Source: Sphingomonas sanguinis
GTDB lineage: Bacteria; Pseudomonadota; Alphaproteobacteria; Sphingomonadales; Sphingomonadaceae
Reading direction: 5' to 3'
DNA: 64,000 bases
Assembly: GCF_019297835.1 (NCBI RefSeq)
Contig: NZ_CP079203.1
Span: 2,466,001-2,530,000 of the forward strand
The notes under the pieces are model-generated. The model saw only the letters and a program-made list of their open reading frames with translations. It was not told where the DNA came from and did no database searches. This document shows, piece after piece, positions 43,369 to 52,196 of this stretch (position 1 is the stretch's first letter; the number at the start of each line of letters is the position of its first letter). Both the position numbers and the translations under genes were made by a program.

Positions 43369-43811
43369 CTAGCCGCATCGCAGTGTGCGTCGAAATCGCG
43401 CGCCAGTTCGGCCAGGCTGACGGAATCGAGGCGCGCCACCAGCAGCGCCTCGGCGTCACGGAGCACACCCTCCAGCGCAGTATTAACGGCTTTCTCGACA
43501 GCGCAGTCGGCATTGGCGTTCTCATGGCCGATAGCGAACAGGCGGGGTCCGCCAACCGCGCGGTGTACGTCCAGCAACGAAACGTTCTTCAAGGGCTGCG
43601 CGATCACCCAGCCGCCGCCATGGCCCTTTTCCGACCGCACATACCCTGCATTCCGAAGACCAGCCATCGTGCGCCGTACCACGACCGGGTTGGTACCCAG
43701 CATGCGGCCAATCGCTTCGGAGGTCATTGGTCCCTCATGCCGCGCCATGTGGAGCAGCACATGGAGCATTCGCGAAAGGCGGCTGTCGTTGCGCACGATG
43801 TGATCCTTCAC
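43365..43811 (-). CDS. Rrf2-family transcriptional regulator
   Basis: A protein of 148 residues from a GTG. The winged helix region is RLSRMLHVLLHMARHEGPMT, then IGRMLGTNPVVVRRTMAGLR and SEKGHGGGWVIAQPL. Only one cysteine (ANADCAVEKA) is visible where IscR/NsrR have three for an Fe-S cluster, so cluster binding is doubtful. It is convergent with LysR (4-bp overlap) and divergent from the methyltransferase gene. Confidence 0.9.
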   Translation of the reverse strand: MKDHIVRNDSRLSRMLHVLLHMARHEGPMTSEAIGRMLGTNPVVVRRTMAGLRNAGYVRSEKGHGGGWVIAQPLKNVSLLDVHRAVGGPRLFAIGHENANADCAVEKAVNTALEGVLRDAEALLVARLDSVSLAELARDFDAHCDAAS

Positions 43812-43838
43812 GGCGCCATCGAGATTGGCAAGGGTCCA

Positions 43839-43850
43839 GTATCACGATAC
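43839..43850. promoter_or_regulatory. Palindrome GTATCACGATAC between rrf2 and methyltransferase
   Basis: GTATC and GATAC are perfect inverted half-sites with two bases between them. The site lies 28 bp from the Rrf2 start and 33 bp from the methyltransferase start, inside the A/T-rich shared promoter region. It is a candidate operator for the Rrf2 protein. Confidence 0.45.
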
Positions 43851-43883
43851 TTATAATGTTACATGATTCGTGGAGCGTCGATT

Positions 43884-44663
43884 ATGCCTGCCTATGAAAG
43901 CCCAGATCATTGGGACACAGCCGCCCAGCATTATGAGAAGACGGCGCATCCATTCACGTCCCTTTATGCCGAGGCGGCACTCGCAAAGGTCGCTCTGACA
44001 TCGGAAAGCCACGTGCTGGACGTGGCGGCCGGGACTGGCGCGCTGACGTTGGCAGCGGCGCGTACCGGCGCACGCGTGCTAGCGACCGACTTCTCCCCCG
44101 GCATGGTGGCGCGCATCGCCGCTGCGAACCTGCCCAATGTCGACGCATGCGTCATGGATGGACAGGCCCTGACTCTGGCAGACCGCCGTTTTGATGCGGT
44201 CTTCTCGATCTTCGGAGTCATCATGTTTCCTGACTGGCGCAAGGGCCTATCGGAAATGGCGCGAGTAACGCGGCCGGGTGGCCACGGCGTGATCACGACT
44301 TGGCAGGATGGCGGGGCGGCGACCTTTCTCCTGCTCGGCCAGATCCGTCGCAAGCTGTTTCCCGGGCGCGACGGCATGACTATGCCGAATGCGGTCAAGG
44401 CGTTGAGCGACCCGAGCGATTTTGCCCGCGAACTCATCGCCGCGGGATATCAGGATCCCCAAATCCAACATGTCACCCACGACTATGTGCTCGATGTCAG
44501 CGCACTTGCCGAGCCCGATACCTTGTTCGGTATGTCCCCCGACTGGATCAGCTTGAGTGATACCGAGAGGGCCGCCGTCGTCGCTGAAGTGCGAGACATG
44601 GCTGGTGATCGAATGATCCTGCCCATCCCTTCTACCGCTCTCATCGGTGTAGCCAGGCGCTGA
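43884..44663 (+). CDS. Class I SAM-dependent methyltransferase
   Basis: A protein of 259 residues. The SAM-binding motif I is HVLDVAAGTGALTLAAARTG. Motif II/III is ARVLATDFSPGMVARIAAAN, and the post-motif region is RFDAVFSIFGVIMFPDWRKG. It resembles UbiE/Methyltransf_11 members, with unknown substrate. The ATG at 43884 follows TGGAG. An ATG at 43863 is also in frame. It is divergent from the Rrf2 gene, which likely regulates it. Confidence 0.88.
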   Translation: MPAYESPDHWDTAAQHYEKTAHPFTSLYAEAALAKVALTSESHVLDVAAGTGALTLAAARTGARVLATDFSPGMVARIAAANLPNVDACVMDGQALTLADRRFDAVFSIFGVIMFPDWRKGLSEMARVTRPGGHGVITTWQDGGAATFLLLGQIRRKLFPGRDGMTMPNAVKALSDPSDFARELIAAGYQDPQIQHVTHDYVLDVSALAEPDTLFGMSPDWISLSDTERAAVVAEVRDMAGDRMILPIPSTALIGVARR

Positions 44664-44874
44664 CCATCGCTATGCTACGAGATAGCGATCGCAATCGAAG
44701 AACAGCAGATCCGCTTGGATGGAGCACAAAACTCTACCCATCAGTGCAGTTATAAAAATTCCCAAATTTGAAAGGCGTACCCAAGGGGGGCATAGGGAGC
44801 GCCGCGGTCCGAAAGTCTTTCCAACCAAAGACTTGGAACCGCCTGTTGGCATCAACCAAACTGAGGTCGTTTTT

Positions 44875-45834
44875 GTGTTCAGGATACTGCTTCGCTCCAT
44901 GGCTCTTCCCGCTTGCGTGCTCGCGCTCTCTGGGTGCGGGAGCAAGGAAGAAGGAAATTCAAGCGCGGTGACAGCGGCTGCCGACCAGAACGAGATGCAG
45001 AAATACAATGCCTATGTCGAAGCGGCCAATACGGCGCGCACGCCCTTTGCCGACATAGTGGCCACCTATCAGCGCTCCATCAAACCGGTTTTCGACAGCG
45101 GCAAGGACCTGACAAAACTTTTCTTTCCGTCCGATCCGGGCATAGACCGGATCAAGGCGCAGTTGGACAAGGCTTTAGCCATGAAGCCCGCCATGCCGGA
45201 ACTCGACGGGGCGGCGCGGACCTATAGCCAAGCGCTTGCCAAGGTTGCGCCGCTCTATCGTGATATGGCGAACTATATTGAGGCCAAGACCTATGTGAGC
45301 GACAATGGCGCCCATGGCCGCGAGCTCCAGCCGGCGCTGCTTACCGCCTTGGACAATGTTGCATCGGCTCAGGCTACCTATGCAAAAGCCATCGACGCCG
45401 CAGACCGCGCGCGCATCAAGGCCGCATTCGAGGCGACGAAGAAGGATACCCTGGACTATTATCGCAAGGGCACCGTCTATTATCTCAAGGAAAGCATGGA
45501 TGATGCCTCCGGCGTGCTCGATGGCAAGGGATTGGGCGACCAGAAGGCGGCATTCAAAGCGTCCCTGGACCAGTTCAACACCATGGCCGTCCAGTTCGAC
45601 AACAAGGTCCGCGAGAAGGACAAGACGGCATGCGCGAGCTTTATGCTGCACGCCAATGCCTATCTTGCAGCCGGGCGCGATATCATCCAGCGCACCGAGG
45701 ACGGCACCTATGCCAAGGATCGCAGGAATGGTGCCTCGTTCCAGATGATGAAGCCGAAGGCGATAGAGGACGCCGAAACGCTGCTCCAGACCTACAACAG
45801 CGTCATCAACGACCTCAATGTCAGCCAGTGCTGA
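44875..45834 (+). CDS. DUF3829 (YiiG-like) lipoprotein
   Basis: A protein of about 319 residues starting at a GTG with TGAGG eight bases before it. The signal FRILLRSMALPACVLALSGC ends in a lipobox cysteine. The remainder is a helical soluble domain (QKYNAYVEAANTARTPFADI, then SVINDLNVSQC) typical of DUF3829. No function is known. It is a periplasmic anchored protein in the island. Confidence 0.8.
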   Translation: MFRILLRSMALPACVLALSGCGSKEEGNSSAVTAAADQNEMQKYNAYVEAANTARTPFADIVATYQRSIKPVFDSGKDLTKLFFPSDPGIDRIKAQLDKALAMKPAMPELDGAARTYSQALAKVAPLYRDMANYIEAKTYVSDNGAHGRELQPALLTALDNVASAQATYAKAIDAADRARIKAAFEATKKDTLDYYRKGTVYYLKESMDDASGVLDGKGLGDQKAAFKASLDQFNTMAVQFDNKVREKDKTACASFMLHANAYLAAGRDIIQRTEDGTYAKDRRNGASFQMMKPKAIEDAETLLQTYNSVINDLNVSQC

Positions 45835-45862
45835 CATCTAAGAGGGTTTTGTGAATTAACTG

Positions 45863-45897
45863 GCATCCCATTCCTCGGCTTCGCAGGAATGGGATGC
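45863..45897. repeat. Perfect 13-bp stem hairpin after the DUF3829 gene
   Basis: GCATCCCATTCCT at 45863-45875 and AGGAATGGGATGC at 45885-45897 are perfectly inverted around a 9-base loop. No T-run follows in either direction. It may be a factor-independent 3' stabiliser or the edge of the IS5-like remnant that begins here. Confidence 0.6.
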
Positions 45898-46190
45898 TGA
45901 GGCGAACGGCACCAAAAACCGCCGGACTTTTGTACAAATGACCCACAATGCGACGTTTAAGCGTCCTTGCACGCTCCCCAACATCAGATATCCGTTCATG
46001 TCTTTTCCTGCAGCGGTGCTCGCTTAGGTCACTGACGGGAATGCCGCAGATTAACCGGCTGGTTGCATGATCGCTGGCCTGGGATGCCTTTGGCTTGCAG
46101 GGCCGCACTGGAACTCGTCGGCTTCATAGCTGCGATCGCCGAACAACCGCTGTGCGATATGGCATCAATCGTAACCCGACACTCGGTGAT
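45880..46190 (-). pseudogene. Decayed IS5-family transposase fragment
   Basis: In minus-strand frames the sequence LFGDRSYEADEFQ is followed in another frame by AALQAKGI, and in a third by RCRKRHERISDVG...KRRIVGHLYKSPAVF. These recall the IS5 transposase C-terminus (GDRGYDAD, RGI, then the RRIAT/RYD region). Frameshifts and stops interrupt it, so it is a remnant. It accounts for most of the 450-bp gap 45835-46285. Confidence 0.5.
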
Positions 46191-46285
46191 GCGTCATTTG
46201 GCAATTGTTTGGGGATCGCAAATTGGTCGACGACGCCTTGCGGGGGTCGCCTGATCCCACCGTGCTGCGTGCCCTACGGCAGCAA

Positions 46286-47314
46286 TCACCCTTGGATGTC
46301 CAGGCTACCCACGTGCAACCGCCGCCTCGGCGCGATGGCGGCGCCGGCGAGCGCGACGGATCCGCCGATCAGTGTAGCGGTCAGTCGGTCCCAATCAGCA
46401 CCGATCACGCCGCTTCCCGCCAAGGCAATCATCAGCACGACGGTGGCGGTGATCGCGGTGGCCAATACGGCATAGCGGGCCTGTTGCAGGCCGAAAGCCG
46501 ATGCGGCGAAGACGGTCGCCGCCACGACCCGCGCGATCGGCGATCCGGTCGCGAGGATGATAGCGGTTGCGATCACGATGCCGAGGATGGTCCCTCCGAT
46601 ACGCTCGACACCGCGCAGCGCGGTGTCGCGCAAGCCTGGCTTCAGGACGATCATCGCCGTCATCGGGGCCCAATATTCGTGAACGATGTGCGCGGCTCTG
46701 CTCGCCAGCAGCGCGACGCCGATGCAGATCGCCGCGCGCAGCGCGTGAAGCGCCACATCCCCAACCCGAACGTCCTCCCCGGCCAGAGACGCACTGGTGG
46801 GCGTGTCGATACGCCGCTTCATCAGCCAGACCATGCCGATCTGAACACCCGCGCCGAGCGTGACGAGCCCGGCGCGATGCAGTCCGTCGGTCATGTCGCC
46901 GGGATAATTTGCCGCCAGAAGGAAGGCGATGATGACCTGCAACCACACCCACCAGAGCGCGCTATCCCAACGTATGAGAGCGCCGCACAATCCGCCCATG
47001 ACCATCGTCACGATCAGTTCAACCAACGGGTCTCTTCCGGCCAGCGTTCCTAGGATACTGACGATCGTCATCCCGACACCGGTCAGCAGCATCGCATCCA
47101 GGTTTCTGTGGCGGACACGCTTGGTCGCGCCGAACCCGACCGCAAAGGCGGCACCGGCCGCGATCGAGGCCGGGACATGAATATGACTGAGTGCGCCCAC
47201 GAGCAGCAACAGAAATAGCGCTGGCATCGCCACGACGGCACCGCGCCACTCGAAGCGGAACATGTGATGCAGCCCCTCGCGAGTGTCCATCCGAATGCCA
47301 GCCACCTCGATCAT
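46286..47314 (-). CDS. FUSC-family membrane protein
   Basis: A protein of about 342 residues with two sets of membrane helices (MPALFLLLLVGALSHIHVPA, then ATKRVRHRNLDAMLLTG). The second-half motif HEYWAPMTAMIVLKPGLRDT is characteristic of the FUSC/aromatic acid exporter-like family. Such proteins are linked to efflux of aromatic acids or toxic compounds. Longer starts (GTG at 47389) are possible. It is divergent from the pyruvate oxidase-like gene. Confidence 0.82.
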   Translation of the reverse strand: MIEVAGIRMDTREGLHHMFRFEWRGAVVAMPALFLLLLVGALSHIHVPASIAAGAAFAVGFGATKRVRHRNLDAMLLTGVGMTIVSILGTLAGRDPLVELIVTMVMGGLCGALIRWDSALWWVWLQVIIAFLLAANYPGDMTDGLHRAGLVTLGAGVQIGMVWLMKRRIDTPTSASLAGEDVRVGDVALHALRAAICIGVALLASRAAHIVHEYWAPMTAMIVLKPGLRDTALRGVERIGGTILGIVIATAIILATGSPIARVVAATVFAASAFGLQQARYAVLATAITATVVLMIALAGSGVIGADWDRLTATLIGGSVALAGAAIAPRRRLHVGSLDIQG

Positions 47315-47469
47315 CAGCCCTTCATCGCGTTGGGCCGGACGCAGATGGCGCAGCCCCGGACGAAGATCAAAGCCTCCCGTCCCACTCACATGACGTTTCG
47401 CATCGGGAACAGATCGCTACGACATTTATTGACTGGGATCAAAACGACCATTGATCAACAGCAAGGTGG

Positions 47470-49194
47470 ATGATGACGCGACGTGTAGCTGATGTGATCG
47501 TGGAAACCCTGGCTGCCGCAGGCGCCAAGCGGTGCTATGGGGTACCGGGCGACACGCTCAATTACGTGACCGACGCCATCCGCCGCAGCGACATGCGCTG
47601 GATCCATGTCCGGCATGAAGAGGCGGGTGCCTTTGCCGCTGGGGCCGACGCGCTGCTGACCGGCGAACTGGCGCTGTGCGCCGGATCGTGCGGCCCCGGC
47701 AGCCTGCATTTCATCAACGGCGTCTGGGAGTCGAACAGGAACCGCGCGCCGGTGGTGCTCATCGCCAGCCAGATCGTGCAGGACGAACTCGGCTTCGACT
47801 TCCCGCAGGAGGTCGATTTCAAATCGGTCTATGCCAAAGGCACCGTCTTCTGCGAAGAAATCCGCACCCCCGCACAGGCGAGGCGGATGACGGCGATGGC
47901 CGCGCAGGCGGCGCTCGCCAAGCGTGGCGTGGCGGTCCTGATCGTGCCGGTCGACGTGTCCAAGGCCGAGGCGCCCGACGAGCCGGACTTTGCCGTACAC
48001 CGGGCCGCGCCGGTGATCCGCCCGTCCGATGGGGAATTGCAGCGGATCGCCGACGCTCTCAACACGGGCAAGAAGATCGCCATCTATGGCGGATCGGGCT
48101 GCGAGCGAGCGCATGACGCGGTTGTCGCCTTGGCCGAGCGCCTCAAGGCGCCGATCACACGGACCAGCCGTGCCAAGGACTTCCTCGAACACGACAATCC
48201 TTTTGATGTCGGCATGACCGGCGTGTTCGGGACGGCGGGCGGCTATCAGGCGCTGATGGACTGCGACACGCTGCTGCTGCTCGGCTGCGACTTTGCGTGG
48301 CGGCAGTTCTATCCCAGCAAGGCGACGATCATCCAGATCGACGTGGAGGGCACCCATTTGGGGCGTCGGCATCCGGTCGACATCGCCGCGGTGGGGAGCA
48401 TCGCGGACACGCTGGAGGCGTTGATCCCGCTGGTTTCGCCGCGTGACGATCGCAGCTTTCTCGACCACGCCTTGTCCCATGCGCACAAGGCGGAAGCCGC
48501 GCTCGATGCGCGCCAGACGCCCGGGCACCGCGACGTGATCCACCCGCAATATCTGACCGCGCTGATCGGGCATCATGCCGCGCCGAACGCCGTCTTCACC
48601 GCCGATGGCGGCTCGCCCATGGTCTGGTGCCTGCGCCACATCCCGTCGACCGGCGCAAACCGGACGGTGGTGAGCCTCAGCCACGGGACGATGGCGAATG
48701 CTATGCCGCAGGCGCTGGGTGCGCAGGCCGCCTATCCGGAGCGGCAGGTCATCTCCATGTCGGGCGACGGCGGGCTGACCATGTTACTGGGCGATATGCT
48801 GACTGCGGTGCAGGAGGACCTGCCGATCAAGGTCGTCGTCTTCAATAACGGCACGCTCGGCTTCGTCGAGATCGAGCAGAAGGTCGAGGGGCTGCTCGAC
48901 ACCTTCACCGACCTTAGAAATCCGGATTTCGGCCGCATGGCGGAAGCGATGGGCTGGTGGGGCCGACGGGTCGAGCATCCCGATGCGCTCGACGATGCCG
49001 TCAGGGCATGGCTTGCCGCACCCGGCCCCGCCCTGCTCGACGTCGTGACGGTGCGCGACGAACTCGTCATGCCGCCCAAGATCGAACCCGGACAAGTGTT
49101 CGGCATGGCCCTCTATTCGGCCAAGGGCATCCTCTCCGGCCCCAAGGAAGCGACTACCGTCATGGACATGCTGAAAAACGCGGTTCTTCCATGA
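47470..49194 (+). CDS. poxB: Thiamine-diphosphate enzyme, pyruvate oxidase/dehydrogenase (PoxB) type
   Basis: A protein of 574 residues. The PYR domain has RCYGVPGDTLNYVTDAIRRS and the catalytic Glu in VRHEEAGAFAAGADALLTGE. The central FAD-type domain shows IAIYGGSGCERAHDAVVALA. The PP domain has the ThDP motif MSGDGGLTMLLGDMLTAVQE with VVFNNGTLGF. The length and C-terminal tail (KGILSGPKEATTVMDMLKNA) match PoxB, which decarboxylates pyruvate to acetate and passes electrons to quinone. An acetolactate synthase is less likely from the tail. Confidence 0.87.
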   Translation: MMTRRVADVIVETLAAAGAKRCYGVPGDTLNYVTDAIRRSDMRWIHVRHEEAGAFAAGADALLTGELALCAGSCGPGSLHFINGVWESNRNRAPVVLIASQIVQDELGFDFPQEVDFKSVYAKGTVFCEEIRTPAQARRMTAMAAQAALAKRGVAVLIVPVDVSKAEAPDEPDFAVHRAAPVIRPSDGELQRIADALNTGKKIAIYGGSGCERAHDAVVALAERLKAPITRTSRAKDFLEHDNPFDVGMTGVFGTAGGYQALMDCDTLLLLGCDFAWRQFYPSKATIIQIDVEGTHLGRRHPVDIAAVGSIADTLEALIPLVSPRDDRSFLDHALSHAHKAEAALDARQTPGHRDVIHPQYLTALIGHHAAPNAVFTADGGSPMVWCLRHIPSTGANRTVVSLSHGTMANAMPQALGAQAAYPERQVISMSGDGGLTMLLGDMLTAVQEDLPIKVVVFNNGTLGFVEIEQKVEGLLDTFTDLRNPDFGRMAEAMGWWGRRVEHPDALDDAVRAWLAAPGPALLDVVTVRDELVMPPKIEPGQVFGMALYSAKGILSGPKEATTVMDMLKNAVLP

Positions 49195-49396
49195 AGGGTG
49201 AACTTGGTCGAGAGCGGCATGAGCGGGCAGTTGCGGCATGAGATGACCCACATCCGGTCGTTGGAGACACTCACAAGCGTTCCCCGTTTCTGCCATTCGT
49301 TCACATCGGAAACAGCGCATCATCCATGGCCGCGTTGAACGGATGAACGGCCAGCGTTGGTGGAAAGCGGACGCAATGGCCACTCTACATGGCCTC

Positions 49397-49645
49397 TTAG
49401 AGGAGGCGGAGCACGCTACCTGATACAATGCCGACCAAGAATACGCCCATGCCCAGCCAGATCAATCCAGCAAAAATGGTAAGCCAAAATCCGACCGGTT
49501 CATCTTGTCGAGAGACGCGACGTTGCGACATTCGGCTAAGCGACGGAACATGGTCTTTGCCAATGTAGCGAAGCGTGTCCGCTCCGATTACGATCGCAGC
49601 AAGCCCAACTGCGAAGAAGAGAGCACTTCCAATGGCATCCAGCAT
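49397..49645 (-). CDS. Small two-helix membrane protein
   Basis: About 82 residues, with helices LDAIGSALFFAVGLAAIVIG and VGFWLTIFAGLIWLGMGVFL joined by a basic loop. No strong ribosome-binding site is visible. A GTG at 49678 would add 11 residues. It is unrecognised. The preceding 200 bp (49195-49396) hold nothing clear. Confidence 0.4.
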   Translation of the reverse strand: MLDAIGSALFFAVGLAAIVIGADTLRYIGKDHVPSLSRMSQRRVSRQDEPVGFWLTIFAGLIWLGMGVFLVGIVSGSVLRLL

Positions 49646-49723
49646 GAACCGGGCTCGCAACGTGGCAATTTCCCGCACCTAGGCGTTGAGCGTTATGTCT
49701 GCAATTGGGCGGAAGCGGAACCG

Positions 49724-49918
49724 CTACACGCTACGTCGAAAGCAGAGAATGCACACCGGTATCGGCGACAGCGCGACGACCGCGAAGCCGAGCAACTCGT
49801 CAAGACGCCACTGGTCATTGGCGCCTGCCCACGCGAGCGTGAACCACACTCCCGCTGCTACCATGCCGGTATAGCAGACCGCAGCTATCCGGGTCGTGAT
49901 GTCAGCCCTACCTGTCAT
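49724..49918 (-). CDS. Possible small two-helix membrane protein
   Basis: A 64-residue peptide with hydrophobic stretches AAVCYTGMVAAGVWFTLAWA and LGFAVVALSPIPVCILCF. An AGGAG touches the start codon, which is too close for a standard site, so the start may be wrong. The composition suggests a real membrane protein but the evidence is thin. The interval 49919-50162 downstream has nothing recognised. Confidence 0.35.
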   Translation of the reverse strand: MTGRADITTRIAAVCYTGMVAAGVWFTLAWAGANDQWRLDELLGFAVVALSPIPVCILCFRRSV

Positions 49919-50162
49919 CTCCTTTGGATAGCATACGCGTGAACGCCCGCAACGGGGTGAAAGTGGCTACCCTGCCCCAGCGCAACGAGGACCCAAAACC
50001 AGACGTTCATGCACTTTTTCAGACTTCTCGATATCGGCCGTTTGTTAAGCCAACGGGCAAGCACGGACGTGAGCTATCTGGCGGTCAAGCAATGGCTGGA
50101 ATGGGGAAGCTCGGGGGAACACACTCGAGCGTCCCCCTGCCCCGCAAACAGTCAGACTTCTA

Positions 50163-52013
50163 TCAAAATTCTGACCAACCGTCCTGCACCACGGTAAGCG
50201 CGGCCTTGCCAGAATGACGTGCGGAAGCTGAGGTAGCGATCACCCGACCAGCCGTGGCAGCCCGTTTCTGAAGTTCATGCACGGCGGGCGCGACCGAACG
50301 ACCGTTGGCCACCTTGAAACGCCTTACCTGGCGCGACAGTTCGTCCGCCTCCGTTGATAGGGAACGCGCAGCGGCGGTTGCTTCCTCAACCATCGCAGCG
50401 TTCTGCTGCGTGACGCCGTCCATCTCGGCGACGGCGGTGTTGACCTGCTGCAACCCCGTGGCTTGTTGTGCCGCGGCCGAGGCGATGTCCGAGACGAGCG
50501 TATTGATCTCGCCGATCCGCCCGGTGATGCGAGTCAGTGCGTTGCCTGCTTGCTCGACCAGCTGGACCCCCGCATCGACCTGCTGGCTCGAAGCGGTAAT
50601 CCGCTCCTTGACGTCCCTGGCCGCATCGGCTGACCGCTGAGCGAGTGCCCGAACTTCGGAAGCGACGACGGCAAAGCCCTTGCCCGCATCTCCGGCACGG
50701 GCGGCTTCAACACCTGCATTCAGTGCCAAGAGATTGGTTTGAAACGCAATGCCGTCGATCACCGAAATGATCTCGCTGATCTCATTCGACGATCGCTCGA
50801 TACCGTGCATCGCGGCAACAGCTTGGCGAACCACATCGGCGGACTGGTCGGCATCGGTGCGGGTTTCGGTAACGACCTGATTGGCACGCTTGGCATTCAC
50901 GGCGGTTTCGCGAACCGTCTCGGTGATCTCGTGCATGGCAGCGGCCGTTTCCTCGAGGCTGGCCGCCTGCTGCTCGGTCCGCTGAGACAGATCGTCGGAC
51001 GCCTGACGGATGTCGCTCGCGCCATTGTTAATGCCGCTTGTCGCATCGGTTACCGCTGCCATCGCGTCATTCATCGCACCTAATGCGTGATTGAAATCGG
51101 TACGGAGCTTGGCGAATGGCCCCGTAAGATCGGTTTCGATCCGCGCGGTCAGGTCACCGTCGGCCAGCGCGCCTAGCCCGCGCCCGATGCTCTCGACAAT
51201 CAACGTCGTCTGGGCTGCCTTGGCCTCATCAGCCGCGAGCAATTGCCCACGCAGATTTTTCAAGGCCCCCGCCAAGCGCCCGACTTCGTCCTGGCGATCG
51301 TGATCGACCGACGTTACCGACATGTCGCCACTGGCCAACGCCGTCAGGCCCGAGGTGACCTGATCCACCGGACGTGCGATCTGCCGGACCAGCAGAAGCA
51401 ATATGCCAACCAAGGCAGCGCATGCCATCACGACGACCAGCGCAAGCAGCGTAACGACGTGGGTGTGAAGGTCGGAAGCGTCCTGACGCTGCTGTGCCGC
51501 CAGCTTCATTTCGAAGGATACAAGCGCGCTGATACGATCTGAGAGCTCGTCAAACAACACCTGGCTGCGCCCCCGCATGATAGCGGTCGCCTCTTCATTG
51601 CGGTTTAGCCGCGACAGGGTGATGAGTTTCTGGTGCTGCTCGAGATAGGAAAGCCATTTCTGGCGGAACGCCGTCAAAAGTTGACGAGCCTCAGGCCGCA
51701 CTATGGTTCGATCGAGCACCGAAAAATTCTTGTCTACGATACCTTGGGCAGTAGAAATCTTTTGCTCGGCAGCCGTCATATCGGCGGACTGAGTTGCCAA
51801 AATGTGCTGTACTTCCGCTATCCGGAAGTCCGACGTCGCAGTATCAATCTGCTGAGCGGCCACTGTCTTCGGCATGAGGTCATTCGACACATAGTCGATG
51901 GCCGTGTTCATCTTACCGATTTGAACGGCCGAAAAACCTGCCACGCCACAAAGGACTACAGCAATTATAAGGAACGCAACGGCAAGCTTTTGTGGGATTG
52001 AAATGTTTTTCAT
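50163..52013 (-). CDS. Methyl-accepting chemotaxis protein
   Basis: A protein of about 616 residues. TM1 is at residues 9-29 (LAVAFLIIAVVLCGVAGFSA). A four-helix-bundle periplasmic sensor extends to about residue 185. TM2 (HVVTLLALVVVMACAALVGI) and a HAMP domain follow. The signalling domain contains the hairpin tip ISVIDGIAFQTNLLALNAGV, then EAARAGDAGKGFAVVASEVR. The extreme C-terminus DGWSEF resembles the CheR/CheB tether pentapeptide (xWxxF). The receptor would feed the chromosomal chemotaxis pathway, since no che genes are in this window. Confidence 0.94.
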   Translation of the reverse strand: MKNISIPQKLAVAFLIIAVVLCGVAGFSAVQIGKMNTAIDYVSNDLMPKTVAAQQIDTATSDFRIAEVQHILATQSADMTAAEQKISTAQGIVDKNFSVLDRTIVRPEARQLLTAFRQKWLSYLEQHQKLITLSRLNRNEEATAIMRGRSQVLFDELSDRISALVSFEMKLAAQQRQDASDLHTHVVTLLALVVVMACAALVGILLLLVRQIARPVDQVTSGLTALASGDMSVTSVDHDRQDEVGRLAGALKNLRGQLLAADEAKAAQTTLIVESIGRGLGALADGDLTARIETDLTGPFAKLRTDFNHALGAMNDAMAAVTDATSGINNGASDIRQASDDLSQRTEQQAASLEETAAAMHEITETVRETAVNAKRANQVVTETRTDADQSADVVRQAVAAMHGIERSSNEISEIISVIDGIAFQTNLLALNAGVEAARAGDAGKGFAVVASEVRALAQRSADAARDVKERITASSQQVDAGVQLVEQAGNALTRITGRIGEINTLVSDIASAAAQQATGLQQVNTAVAEMDGVTQQNAAMVEEATAAARSLSTEADELSRQVRRFKVANGRSVAPAVHELQKRAATAGRVIATSASARHSGKAALTVVQDGWSEF

Positions 52014-52196
52014 GGGGCCATCCATTCAGGTGACCAAACCCATAACAAATCTATGTAAATCAATTATCTATGACAAATATGTAATGACCCCGGACGGGAG
52101 GCGAAATGGGGTATGTCGTGACGGGCACGGATATTGATAGGGACTACCCCGCTTCTCAGGCGCTGCCTGTTTGCCCGAGGCGGTCCTCCGTGTGCA

